Shown here: in pieces, positions 1 through 7,017 of the stretch
Numbering within the stretch: position 1 is the first letter of the stretch
Layout of the letters: each line of letters opens with the position of its first letter
Translations under genes and position numbers: made by a program
Source of the DNA: JAIEPT01 sp038217425
GTDB taxonomy: Bacteria > Planctomycetota > Planctomycetia > Gemmatales > Gemmataceae
Length of the DNA: 17,665 nucleotides
Assembly (NCBI GenBank): GCA_038217425.1
Contig: JBBQPM010000143.1
Span: 1 to 17,665 of the forward strand
Direction: 5' to 3'
The notes under the pieces: generated by a model
The model's database searches: none
Told to the model about the DNA's origin: nothing
Seen by the model: only the letters and a program-made list of their open reading frames with translations

Positions 1-18
1 CGGCCCACCGTTCGGCCG
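1..18 (-). promoter_or_regulatory. Possible SECIS-like hairpin after the UGA of gene A (truncated view)
   Basis: On the minus strand, CGGCC (18-14) can pair with GGCCG (5-1) around an 8-base loop GAACGGTG, five bases after the TGA at 26-24. The loop begins with G and contains GGU. The loop is closer to the UGA than in the hairpins of the two paralogues, and the window ends here, so a longer or different fold cannot be excluded. Confidence 0.3.
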
Positions 19-311
19 CCGCTTCAACAAGCGCCAATGCCCGTAGCTCCTCCGGACGAGTAGATGAACAGTGGCTTCCCTTCGGCCGCGGCCATCTGGC
101 GCGCTTCGTGCAGGTCAAGGAACCACGGAACCTCCATCCACCGCGATTCACCTGGTTGGGGCTTGATTTGCTTGTGGAGCTGAGGGAAGGTATCGGCATT
201 GAGTTTCACCTCCGGTGGCGTCGGCTGGGCCAGGGCGGTCAGCGAGCCACCCCCCCACAACAGACTCACCAGCAGGATGCCGGCGACGGTTTTCAGCTTG
301 GTCATTGACAT
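1..311 (-). CDS. Selenoprotein A (partial): secreted thioredoxin-like protein with in-frame UGA
   Basis: This gene runs off the left edge of the window. It starts at ATG 311, with AAGGAGG at 321-327 nine bases upstream. The product has a Sec signal peptide (residues 1-29, ending LTALAQ), a linker with QIKPQPGESRWMEVPW, and a thioredoxin-like helix-strand segment (EARQMAAAEGKPLFIY, about 69-84). A TGA at 26-24 is codon 96 and follows Cys95 directly. Past it the frame stays open (SGGRTVG) to the window end. The N-terminal part aligns without gaps up to the TGA with the two paralogues at 1004-2308 and 5178-6611, where the reading frame clearly continues. I therefore read TGA as selenocysteine, giving a Cys-Sec pair. 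A plain stop giving a 95-aa secreted peptide is the alternative. The start lies two bases after the TAG of the 216-aa gene, so translation is probably coupled. Confidence 0.7.
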
Positions 312-313
312 GC

Positions 314-964
314 CTAGGTACCTCCTTGGGATTCACGAGTAACGGTATCTTTCAGTTCCTCCGCAAGATGGTCCAAACATTGCTTCGACCAATTGCAAAA
401 ATTTTCCTTTAGCGCCTGCTCAGGACGGAAGTACCAACTCAGGAATTCCGCAGGAAGGGCGGGCATTCGCTCCCAATCCCACGCGGAATCTACCGAATAC
501 ACGAACCCATCCGTGATGGCCGCCAGACTTCCTGCCATCAAGCCGTATGCCAAGTTAATGATTGCGGGTTGACCAGCCGATCTTCGAAACCACCAGCGAT
601 GGCCGGTAAGGACGCATTCGCGTATCAGAGACTCGCGTTTTTTACATTTCGGATTTTCGAGTTCGCCATCCCAATAATGTCGGATCTCGTCTGCGTCGTC
701 GTCAAAGTAAGCGTCAGAGCCGCCCGGCACCTCGCCCACCATGAACCACGCGTAAGTATCCTCGTTCCAGCGGGCGGGGTCATCAGGTGAAAATGGTACT
801 TGGGCGTGATCCGCGCACGCCTGAAGCCTCACATGAATGCAGGGACGCGACCGAATTCCGATCGAGTCGAGGAATCGATGAAGTTCCATTGTCGACCGAT
901 CAATGAGCGCAGAGAAGCTCGGCAATTCCTTGTCGCGCGGGTAGACCTCAAACGTGGTGCTCAT
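314..964 (-). CDS. Hypothetical 216-aa soluble protein
   Basis: I do not recognise this family. The 216-residue product begins MSTTFEVYPRDKELPSF and has no signal peptide or membrane segment, so it is probably cytoplasmic. It is rich in Trp and acidic residues. Visible blocks are an acidic stretch (YFDDDADEIRHYWDGELE, about 86-103), GHRWWFRRSAGQPAIINLAYG in the middle and WDWERMPALPAEFLSWYFRPE near the C-terminus. The start codon is ATG 964 with only a weak GGGA upstream. The gene begins 39 bases after the TAG of selenoprotein gene B, and its own TAG (316-314) lies two bases before the ATG of gene A. The ribosome-binding site of A lies inside its 3' end. That tight packing suggests one transcript with both selenoprotein genes, but gives no function. 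Confidence 0.75.
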   Translation of the reverse strand: MSTTFEVYPRDKELPSFSALIDRSTMELHRFLDSIGIRSRPCIHVRLQACADHAQVPFSPDDPARWNEDTYAWFMVGEVPGGSDAYFDDDADEIRHYWDGELENPKCKKRESLIRECVLTGHRWWFRRSAGQPAIINLAYGLMAGSLAAITDGFVYSVDSAWDWERMPALPAEFLSWYFRPEQALKENFCNWSKQCLDHLAEELKDTVTRESQGGT

Positions 965-1003
965 ACGCTGCTGTTTCCCTGGGCACGGCCAAGTTGGTCG
1001 TTA

Positions 1004-2308
1004 CTACTTGGGACGAACAAAATATCCGCTCTTTTCCCCAACATAGGCGCCATTCCCGCCCGGCGGAATGCGATCGGAGGGAGCGTCGCCCGCCAGCTCG
1101 AACGCGATGAGAATCGGCTGCCGGCCGGGCCGTTCGACCGTCAGGCTCTTGCCGTTGGCGTCGCCCCAGCGTCCCCAGACGTCTCCAAGTGCAATCAGGT
1201 CGCAGCGCGAAATAACGTTCCTCTTGCGATCGTATTCGACGATGCCGTGTAGTGGAGCTTCGTATCCAAAAGCCAACGGACCATTGGGCGTTGTCGCTTT
1301 CTCAGCCTCATAAATACTGCCAAGGTGTGCGAAACCTTCCGCGCGGAAACGAATGCGCTTTTCGCTGACCTCTTCAACAATCAACGCGAGCTTGACGGTA
1401 CGCAGTTGACTCCTGCTCCAGCCTGCCCCTTCACTGGTCAAGCGCCGCGGCATGAGATGAAAGAGGGCCAAACGCTCGCTGACGGCTTTGCCCACTTCGT
1501 GCCGATCTCCCTTGACCGGGTTGGCCGGGATGAAGTCTTGCCACTCCGCCTGGGTAATCCACATGTAGTCGGTGTTCGGTCCAAAAAGATGATTCACTTC
1601 GGCGAAGGTCTTGACGCCTCCCTGCCAGAGAGGGAAATCTTCAAGGGCGACTTTGCGGTAGGCCCCTTTTTCGTCCCGAGACATTGAGCGGGTGTGGACT
1701 TTCAGAACCAGGCCGTTCTTCGGCGGTTCGGGCAGTACGTGTTGATCGGACGTAAGGCTGGCCAACTTGCCCCCAGTTGGCTTGCGTTCTTCCTCGGAAA
1801 GCTTGCGAAACGCGTCGAGGACTTTGGTCGAGGGAAAGTGCCCGAGACGCTTGCCACCGGCGGAAACGCAGTCCATGTAGCCGCTGGAAGTGACCCATTG
1901 GCAACCGCATTCACGCAGGAATTCGCCTTCGGGGTTTTTCGCATGGAGAACCCAGGTCGGCACCGCCACGGCGATGAAATGTTCGCGGATGAGAGTGATA
2001 TTGGCATCGGTCCAGTTGGAGGCCGCCCGGCCCCCGCGTCCCGCCGTTCAGCATCCGGCCGCGGGCGCTCCGCCGCTGCCGGCCCAAATGAACAGCGGCT
2101 TGCCCTCGCGTGCCGCCTTTTGCCGCGCCTCCCAAATGTTGGGGTGCCAGTCGATCTCCATCCAGCGCGCCTCCCCCCGCTGCGGTTTGATCATCTGGTG
2201 CAGCTTCTCGAAACGCTGAGCCGACAATGGGGTAGGCTCATTCGCCCGGACCACGCCGATAGCGACGACAACGGTCAGTCCAAGAGACGTGAAAATGAAA
2301 TGCTTCAA
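1004..2308 (-). CDS. Selenoprotein B: secreted thioredoxin-like protein with in-frame UGA (Sec87)
   Basis: An automatic caller would split this into a 5' fragment (stop at 2050-2048) and a 321-aa 3' ORF (GTG 1969). I read it as one 434-residue protein. The start is TTG 2308, with AAGGAG at 2315-2320 six bases upstream, giving a signal peptide MKHFIFTSLGLTVVVAIG and cleavage near VRA. Then come QMIKPQRGEARWMEIDW, the thioredoxin-like EARQKAAREGKPLFIW and GGAPAAGC. TGA is codon 87. Downstream, in the same frame and before any start codon, is WTDANITLIREHFIAVAV, matching WTEANVQSINDHFIPVAV in the paralogue at 5178-6611. The C-terminal region shares MWxTxAEW, GYEAxLHG and DRxPPxGN blocks with that paralogue. 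The likely role is a periplasmic or cell-surface thiol redox or peroxidase-like activity using Cys86-Sec87; the substrate is unknown. It ends at TAG. Confidence 0.85.
2018..2050 (-). promoter_or_regulatory. Candidate bacterial SECIS hairpin of gene B
   Basis: The UGA is 2050-2048. Twelve bases later a 7-bp stem (GGGGGCC 2035-2029 with GGCCTCC 2024-2018, one G-U pair) closes a tetraloop GGGC (2028-2025). The loop starts 19 bases after the UGA and its first base is G. This fits the general bacterial SECIS layout, in which SelB binds a hairpin just downstream of the UGA. The paralogue has a hairpin at the identical offset with different stem bases. No folding energy was computed. Confidence 0.6.
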
Positions 2309-2314
2309 GAAATT

Positions 2315-2320
2315 CTCCTT
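2315..2320 (-). promoter_or_regulatory. Ribosome-binding site that fixes a TTG start for gene B
   Basis: AAGGAG on the minus strand, six bases before TTG 2308. It picks the TTG giving a compact signal peptide over the far-upstream ATG at 2416, which would add a long polar N-terminus ahead of the hydrophobic core. Confidence 0.65.
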
Positions 2321-2492
2321 TGCTTGGAGGAAGATCATGGCGATAAATGGGTATGAGGCGGACGCCCAGCGGTAGGACTCACAATTCCATTCTATCCGCT
2401 CCTCCCCAAGATGCAACGAAAACTGCCAACTTCCGCGATCATTTCATTGCAGTCAGCCCCGCGCACTTCGTGGAAGCGCAAAGTTGGAGTGT

Positions 2493-3566
2493 CTATCTCG
2501 CCCATGCCTCTTTGAAAAACCCGATCCAGTTTGCGTGCAGAATGCCCTCGATGTCGACGTCCTTGTAGCCGCGCCTGTTGAGGATATCAGGCAATCGCTG
2601 CAGGTCGGCAATGGTGTCGAGGTCGCTAGGGGACTGCTCGCGTCCGTAGCCGCCGTCGAGGTCGCTGCCAATCGCGGCATGTCGAGCGTTACCCGCTAGT
2701 TGACAGACGCGATCGATGTGGTCGCAAATTCGCTCCAATGGCACCGCAGCCTGGGTCACTCCGCGCACATAGTTTGGCACAATCATCCAGATGTCGAAGG
2801 CATGGCCGATCACACCGCCACGAGCGATGATCTTTTTCGTCTGGTCATTCGTGAGCTGACGCTGGTGCGGCACCAACGTGCGATTGTTGTGATGGCTGGC
2901 AAGCAATCGGCCCCCGAAGAGGTCCACAGCTTCGGCGAAGCAGTGGTCGGACAAGTGCGTGACATCGAGGATCATGCCGACGCGCTCCATTTCGCGGAGG
3001 AGTTGGCGACCCGCGGGGAAAAATCCGCCTTCCGAAGAAGTGCCGTGGCCGTAAGGGCTAACGCCGTAGAGACAGGGCCCAATGATGCGTAGGCCAGCGT
3101 CCCACCATTCCTCGACTTGGTCGGGTCGAAGGATTGCGTCGGCGCCTTCCATGCTGAGGATAAAACCGAGCGGCAGCGTCCGCGACTCTTCGTCCGCCTT
3201 CCAGGCATTGATATGCGCTTCCAGGCTGGGCCAATCCTTGATGAAACGAAGATGGCCTTGCTGTTCCATGCCGCGGTAATAGTGAAGTTGGCCCATCGCG
3301 GCGCCAAATGCCGCCTCCGCCTGAGAATAGAGTTGGATTGGCGGGATCCTGCCAGGGCGGAAGAGTCGAGCGAGCACCGTGGCGACAAAGGTTACAACCT
3401 TGCCACGGCGTAGGTCGGGGAATGAAACGGTGTTCGCTCCGCGCCCTTTTTCGGTTTCGCCGGCGTCGGTTTCGATGCGCCGGATTTCCTCGCATGGGAG
3501 CTGCAGGTTGCGGTTCCAGTCGAGCGCGTTCCAGGCGAGATCTAGATGGGCATCGAAGACGATCAT
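2493..3566 (-). CDS. Membrane dipeptidase family protein (peptidase M19)
   Basis: The 357-residue product is a zinc-dependent M19 (renal dipeptidase-like) metallopeptidase, a TIM-barrel enzyme of the amidohydrolase superfamily that cleaves dipeptides. The expected metal ligands are visible in order: HxD at His7/Asp9 (DAHLDL), bridging Glu140 (SMEGAD), His204 (DVTHLSDH), His225 (ASHHNN) and the aspartate of GSDLDGG (302-304). It is near full length for bacterial M19 and has no signal peptide, so it is presumably cytoplasmic. The start ATG 3566 has AAAGG at 3575-3579, eight bases upstream. It sits 28 bases after the 97-aa gene and 184 bases before selenoprotein B. It may process peptides or D-amino-acid dipeptides; the exact substrate cannot be told from sequence. 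Confidence 0.92.
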   Translation of the reverse strand: MIVFDAHLDLAWNALDWNRNLQLPCEEIRRIETDAGETEKGRGANTVSFPDLRRGKVVTFVATVLARLFRPGRIPPIQLYSQAEAAFGAAMGQLHYYRGMEQQGHLRFIKDWPSLEAHINAWKADEESRTLPLGFILSMEGADAILRPDQVEEWWDAGLRIIGPCLYGVSPYGHGTSSEGGFFPAGRQLLREMERVGMILDVTHLSDHCFAEAVDLFGGRLLASHHNNRTLVPHQRQLTNDQTKKIIARGGVIGHAFDIWMIVPNYVRGVTQAAVPLERICDHIDRVCQLAGNARHAAIGSDLDGGYGREQSPSDLDTIADLQRLPDILNRRGYKDVDIEGILHANWIGFFKEAWAR

Positions 3567-3594
3567 GGCGAATTCCTTTATTGGTGCGGGATCA

Positions 3595-3888
3595 TCACTT
3601 TTCGCTTCCTGCTTCTTGTCGAAAACGACGGGTATAGACTTGCGATTGGCTTCGATCGTTGGCGCCCAACACGAGAAAAACGAGATCGCGGATCGGATCG
3701 TAAACGAGGGCCCGGTTTAGCGGCTTGACGGAGGCGTCGGACGAAACGCCGGTGAAGCCGGCGTTGCCGCGATACTGCGGCCATTCGTGCGTATTGACGG
3801 GCTCCTGGGCGAGCGCAGGGTCGGCGGCGGCAAAGACCAGCAGGACGAACCCAACGAAGGATGAGGAGGCGAGATGGTCATTCAGCAT
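3595..3888 (-). CDS. Short secreted remnant of a PQQ/beta-propeller protein (97 aa)
   Basis: The product starts at ATG 3888 with AGGAA at 3896-3900. It has a clear signal peptide (FVGFVLLVFAAADPALAQ) followed by EWPQYRGNAGFTG, the hallmark opening of planctomycete quinoprotein-like propellers; the next gene upstream opens its mature part with DWPQWRGPN. After SVKP it jumps directly to NRALVYDPIRDLVFLVLG, which resembles the C-terminal tail of a much larger protein. No propeller blades lie between. I infer an in-frame internal deletion that removed the domain core, leaving a frame with a good start, ribosome-binding site and stop. It may still be expressed as a small secreted peptide or be a dying gene. 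It lies 39 bases after the propeller gene, in the same operon. Confidence 0.55.
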   Translation of the reverse strand: MLNDHLASSSFVGFVLLVFAAADPALAQEPVNTHEWPQYRGNAGFTGVSSDASVKPLNRALVYDPIRDLVFLVLGANDRSQSQVYTRRFRQEAGSEK

Positions 3889-3927
3889 GAATAAGTTCCT
3901 GAGAATGTGCTCTTACCTGCCAGCGGT

Positions 3928-5130
3928 TCACTCCAGGCTCCACAAGGTCAGCACGCCTGCCTTATCTTTGATGTAGACCCGGTTCCCGGCGACGATCGGA
4001 ACGCACCAGGTATCGGAATCGGCGACGCGATACTTGGCGAGTTCCAGGTAGCCCTTGTCGGCGGACCGGAAGGCGACCAGTTCCTTGTCGCTCAGCTCGA
4101 ACAACACCGAACCGGCGTTGAGGATGGAACCGCATTGGCCGCGCTGGGTCTTGTCGGACCAGAGTAGCTCTCCCGACTTGGCGCTTGCGCAAAACAGGCC
4201 GCGGGGACCGTTGGAGACGCCGAAAATCAAGCCGTTCGCCAGGACGGGGGTGTGATACTTGTCGGCGGCGAAGGGTTTTTTCCAGACTTCCGCGGCCTGG
4301 AAGCCGGTGGCCTGTTTTTCGATTTTCAGGGCGAAGGTCTCTTTCTTGGCGCCGGCGGTGGAATAAAAGACCGTCGCGCCTTCGACGAGAGGCGTGCTGT
4401 AGGTGCTTTGATAGTCGGCACCCATTTTGGCTTGCCAGAGAAGTTTCCCGTCGGCGAGACCAACGCCGGCGAGGACGCCCAGGGCGGGGGTGACGATCAT
4501 CTTCACACCGTCGACGGTCATCAGGACAGGCGAACCGTAGGGGGTGCCGGCTCCGGGCCAGGTCCACGCGACCTTGCCATCGACAAGATCGAACGAGGTC
4601 AGGGCGTCAACAAAGACGATGCAATGACCAGCAACGATGAGCGGCGAGGTGGACGTGTAGTACTGGGGCGGCTTGGTGTCCTTGCGCCAGAAGACCTTGC
4701 CGCTGGCCGCGTCCAGGCACGAAACGGCGCCGCGAACGCCGAGCGTGCAGACCTTGCCCTCGCCGACCGCGAGGGTGCTGCGCGGACCCTGGTAGCCCGC
4801 GGCAGGCCCTCCAATTTTGTCGGAGGCGAACTTGTCACGCCAGATCTCCTTGCCGGTGGCGGCGTCGAGACAGACGGTGACCTCATCAACCCCTTGCCGG
4901 CCGAAGGCATAGACCTTGTCCCCCACGAGCACCGGCGACGCCTCCCCGATGCCAACATTGACCGTCCACTTCTTGGCCAACTCCTTGGGCCAGGCTTTCG
5001 GTTCCGTGAAGCCCGTGACCTTGTTGTCGCGATTGGGCCCACGCCACTGCGGCCAGTCCTGCGCGAAGGACGTGCCGATGAGGAGTCCATACGCCGCTGC
5101 CCAGCCGATTATCCGATACGTGTTGCTCAT
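3928..5130 (-). CDS. Secreted PQQ-binding-like beta-propeller repeat protein
   Basis: A 400-residue protein with a signal peptide (MSNTYRIIGWAAAYGLLIG, cleavage after SFAQ) and mature start DWPQWRGPN (about 26-34). It contains repeated propeller blades with the quinoprotein-type motif D-x-x-[TS]-G-K-x-x-W: LDAATGKEIW, LDAASGKVFW, DLVDGKVAW, GLADGKLLWQ and SAKSGELLW. The fold is that of BamB and PQQ dehydrogenases, but no dehydrogenase active site or cytochrome motif is visible. It is probably a periplasmic or surface scaffold or binding propeller rather than an enzyme. I chose ATG 5130, preceded by GGGGGA, because it starts the signal peptide cleanly. A second candidate, ATG 5181, overlaps the TGA of selenoprotein C as ATGA and would add 17 polar residues; either way translation is likely coupled to that gene. 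Confidence 0.88.
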   Translation of the reverse strand: MSNTYRIIGWAAAYGLLIGTSFAQDWPQWRGPNRDNKVTGFTEPKAWPKELAKKWTVNVGIGEASPVLVGDKVYAFGRQGVDEVTVCLDAATGKEIWRDKFASDKIGGPAAGYQGPRSTLAVGEGKVCTLGVRGAVSCLDAASGKVFWRKDTKPPQYYTSTSPLIVAGHCIVFVDALTSFDLVDGKVAWTWPGAGTPYGSPVLMTVDGVKMIVTPALGVLAGVGLADGKLLWQAKMGADYQSTYSTPLVEGATVFYSTAGAKKETFALKIEKQATGFQAAEVWKKPFAADKYHTPVLANGLIFGVSNGPRGLFCASAKSGELLWSDKTQRGQCGSILNAGSVLFELSDKELVAFRSADKGYLELAKYRVADSDTWCVPIVAGNRVYIKDKAGVLTLWSLE

Positions 5131-5177
5131 GATATCCCCCGAGTTGTGGGCTCTCTTCGCGAGCCCGTGACCCTTTT

Positions 5178-6611
5178 TCATTTCGATCCAGGTAAACCAA
5201 TATAGCGATCGAGATCCGACTGCGTCATATTCCCGCGCGGCGGCAAGCGATCTGCGGGGGCGAAGCCGCTGCTCAGCTCAAAGGCAAAGCCCACCGGGTT
5301 TCGGCCAGGCCTGTAGAACCAGGTGCTTTCGCCTGCTTCGCCGTACATGTCGCCCAGTGCCACCATGTCGAAATGGGTGAATACTTTTTGGGCCGAGTCG
5401 TAAATCAAGCGTCCGTGCAAGCTTGCTTCGTAACCCAGGGCGCTCAAAACCTCTTTTTGCGATTTCGGAGGAGCGGCGTCGGCATCATGAACATTGCCCA
5501 GGTAAACGAATCCCTGGAGAGTCAGATGGATGCCGGTGGCGGACGCCTTCTCGACGGTCAGGTATGCTTCTCTGGCACGGACGCCGTGCGTCGCATTCGG
5601 ACCAACCACCCCCCACACGTCACCGGTTCGACCGGTCATCGAATTAGGCAACAAGTGATACCGGCACATTCGCTCGAAAATGGCGGCGGGGAATGGGAAT
5701 TTGTCACCGTTCCTGGGACTGGCGGGCACGAGCGATTTCCACTCGGCCTCGGTCAGCCACATGAAGTCGGGGTTCGCTTCGCTGTTGTATTCGAACTGGC
5801 CTGGGTATCTCGTGGCGGGATTTACAATGCCGGGAAAGTCCTTGAGCAGCGTGGTCGTCCGCAACGCATTCTTGGAATCGGGCGCCAGGTAGCGGCCAAA
5901 TACCTTGAGGATGAGACAGCCCTCTGGCGGCTGAACCGTGGCGTGCTTGGCATCGATTGGTCCCCGGTCGCCCACTTGGATGGCGCCCGGCATGCGTTCG
6001 CTTTCGGGGAACTTGCTCCAGTCCTTGAGTGCTTCTGTAATGCCCGCCCCTGTGGTGCCATGCCCGAACTTCTTGCCGAGCAGTTTGCCACTCGCGGTCA
6101 GGAAAGTGACACCGCCGCTGCTTCCGGTCAAGTAGATGCGCGAGGCCCGGGCGAATTTCCCCTCCTCGTCCTCCAGCACGTTCAGCATGTCGGCATCGAC
6201 GGCGACCGGGATGAAATGGTCGTTGATGGATTGAACATTTGCCTCAGTCCAGTAAGCGGGCCCACGGCACGCGCGTGCGGAGTTTCAGGTCGGGGCACAA
6301 GGGGCGCCGCCGCTTCCGGACCAGATGAACATGGGCTTGCCTTCCGCCGCCGCCATTTGCCGCGCCTTCCAGAGGCTCGTTTGCCACGGGATATGCCTCC
6401 ATCTGGATTCGCCGGGCTGGGGCATAATCAACTTCTGGATTTCATCGAACCTCTCGGTCAGTAAGGCGCTCGCCCACATGCCTGCAAGAAGGGCTTGTTT
6501 CTTTTCCGGAGGCTGGGCCCTCGCGGCGGTCGAGCCGGCGCCCCAAGCTCCTACCCCGATCGCGGCAATCATCAAAACCACTGTCGATTCGATTCTGAGT
6601 CTGGTCAACAT
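5178..6611 (-). CDS. Selenoprotein C: secreted thioredoxin-like protein with in-frame UGA (Sec109)
   Basis: Read as one 477-residue protein from ATG 6611 (AAAGGAG at 6624-6630, a rather long 12-base spacing) to TGA 5178. A signal peptide (VVLMIAAIGVGAWGAGS, cleavage near ARAQ) is followed by KLIMPQPGESRWRHIPW and the thioredoxin-like KARQMAAAEGKPMFIW. GGAPCAPT then leads into TGA 6287-6285, codon 109. The frame continues at once with NSARACRGPAYWTEANVQ, before the first downstream ATG at 6188. Alignment to gene B through and past the TGA is gapless over some 40 codons. Shared blocks are MWLTEAEW, LGYEASLHG, MVALGDMYG and DRLPPRGN. Here the nearest Cys is four residues before Sec (C-x3-U), not adjacent as in A and B. 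The terminating TGA overlaps a candidate ATG of the propeller gene. The substrate is unknown; a redox role is inferred. Confidence 0.86.
6256..6287 (-). promoter_or_regulatory. Candidate bacterial SECIS hairpin of gene C
   Basis: The UGA is 6287-6285. Twelve bases later GCGTGCC (6272-6266) pairs with GGCCCGC (6262-6256), six pairs around one U-C mismatch, closing a GUG triloop (6265-6263). The stem start and the 19-base UGA-to-loop distance are identical to gene B although the bases differ. A competing 12-base palindrome (6267-6278) overlaps it. Folding was judged by eye only. Confidence 0.5.
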
Positions 6612-6702
6612 GGTTAATCAACTCTCCTTTCGTGACGTTGCATCGAGCCATTGCGGGCATCCTGAGCACGAAATGTCGCTCAATGATTCGCCATCAACTT
6701 TC

Positions 6703-6742
6703 GGGCGTTTAGCTCAGCGGTTAGAGCACCTGGTTTACAGCC
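6703..6742 (+). pseudogene. 5' half of a tRNA-Val gene (anticodon TAC)
   Basis: GGGCGTT (acceptor arm), TA, GCTC...GAGC (D arm with AGCGGTTA loop), then CCTGG and an anticodon loop TTTACA match the first half of a bacterial tRNA-Val(UAC). After about 6742 the match stops: the next bases CCGCA do not pair with CCTGG, and neither a T-arm (GGTTCAA) nor a complementary acceptor AACGCCC follows within about 200 bases. The break at the anticodon stem-loop makes this a remnant, possibly of integration or recombination at a tRNA. Confidence 0.65.
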
Positions 6743-6785
6743 GCACTATTTTCCGGGATTCTTCCACGCGGCGGGTCAGTATTTA

Positions 6786-6957
6786 AAAAGAAAATCTGGG
6801 ACGTCGCTCAGAATACTCGGGCCCGACGGTCCATGTTGCTTTCGTGTCGTCCACGTCGCCAATGACGCCGATCGGGCGTGGCTTGGTTGGATCGCATACA
6901 TCGACGACGAGGTCGCTACGGCGGCCGAGATCAACACCACGTACATCTTACTCCGCG
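6786..6957 (-). pseudogene. Possible fragment of a beta-propeller-like protein
   Basis: In the 406-base spacer between selenoprotein C and the hydrolase gene, one minus-strand frame is open from just after a TAA (6960-6958) to a TAA at 6785. It reads LVVDVCDPTKPRPIGVIGDV, resembling the D-V-x-D-P-x-x-P pattern of LVIVD-type propeller repeats. There is no start codon with a ribosome-binding site and the fragment is only 57 codons. This is a weak call; I see nothing else coding in the spacer apart from the tRNA half. Confidence 0.25.
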
Positions 6958-7017
6958 AATCTTCGGCGACGACGCGGCGCGCCTGCAGCGTATGTTGGTG
7001 GAGTTGGAGCGTGGCAG

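Noticed and set aside
4252..5205. 317-codon plus-strand frame opposite the propeller gene
   Set aside because: Gly/Arg/Asp-rich antisense frame; the propeller repeats on the minus strand are unambiguous.
5373..6464. 363-codon plus-strand frame across selenoprotein gene C
   Set aside because: It is antisense to a frame with clear paralogue conservation to gene B, and has no signal peptide, start context or known motif.
1004..6611. Reading TGA as tryptophan (alternative genetic code) to explain the interrupted genes
   Set aside because: Trp is encoded by TGG throughout, and TGA ends other well-defined genes, including gene C itself, the kinase and the 660-aa protein.
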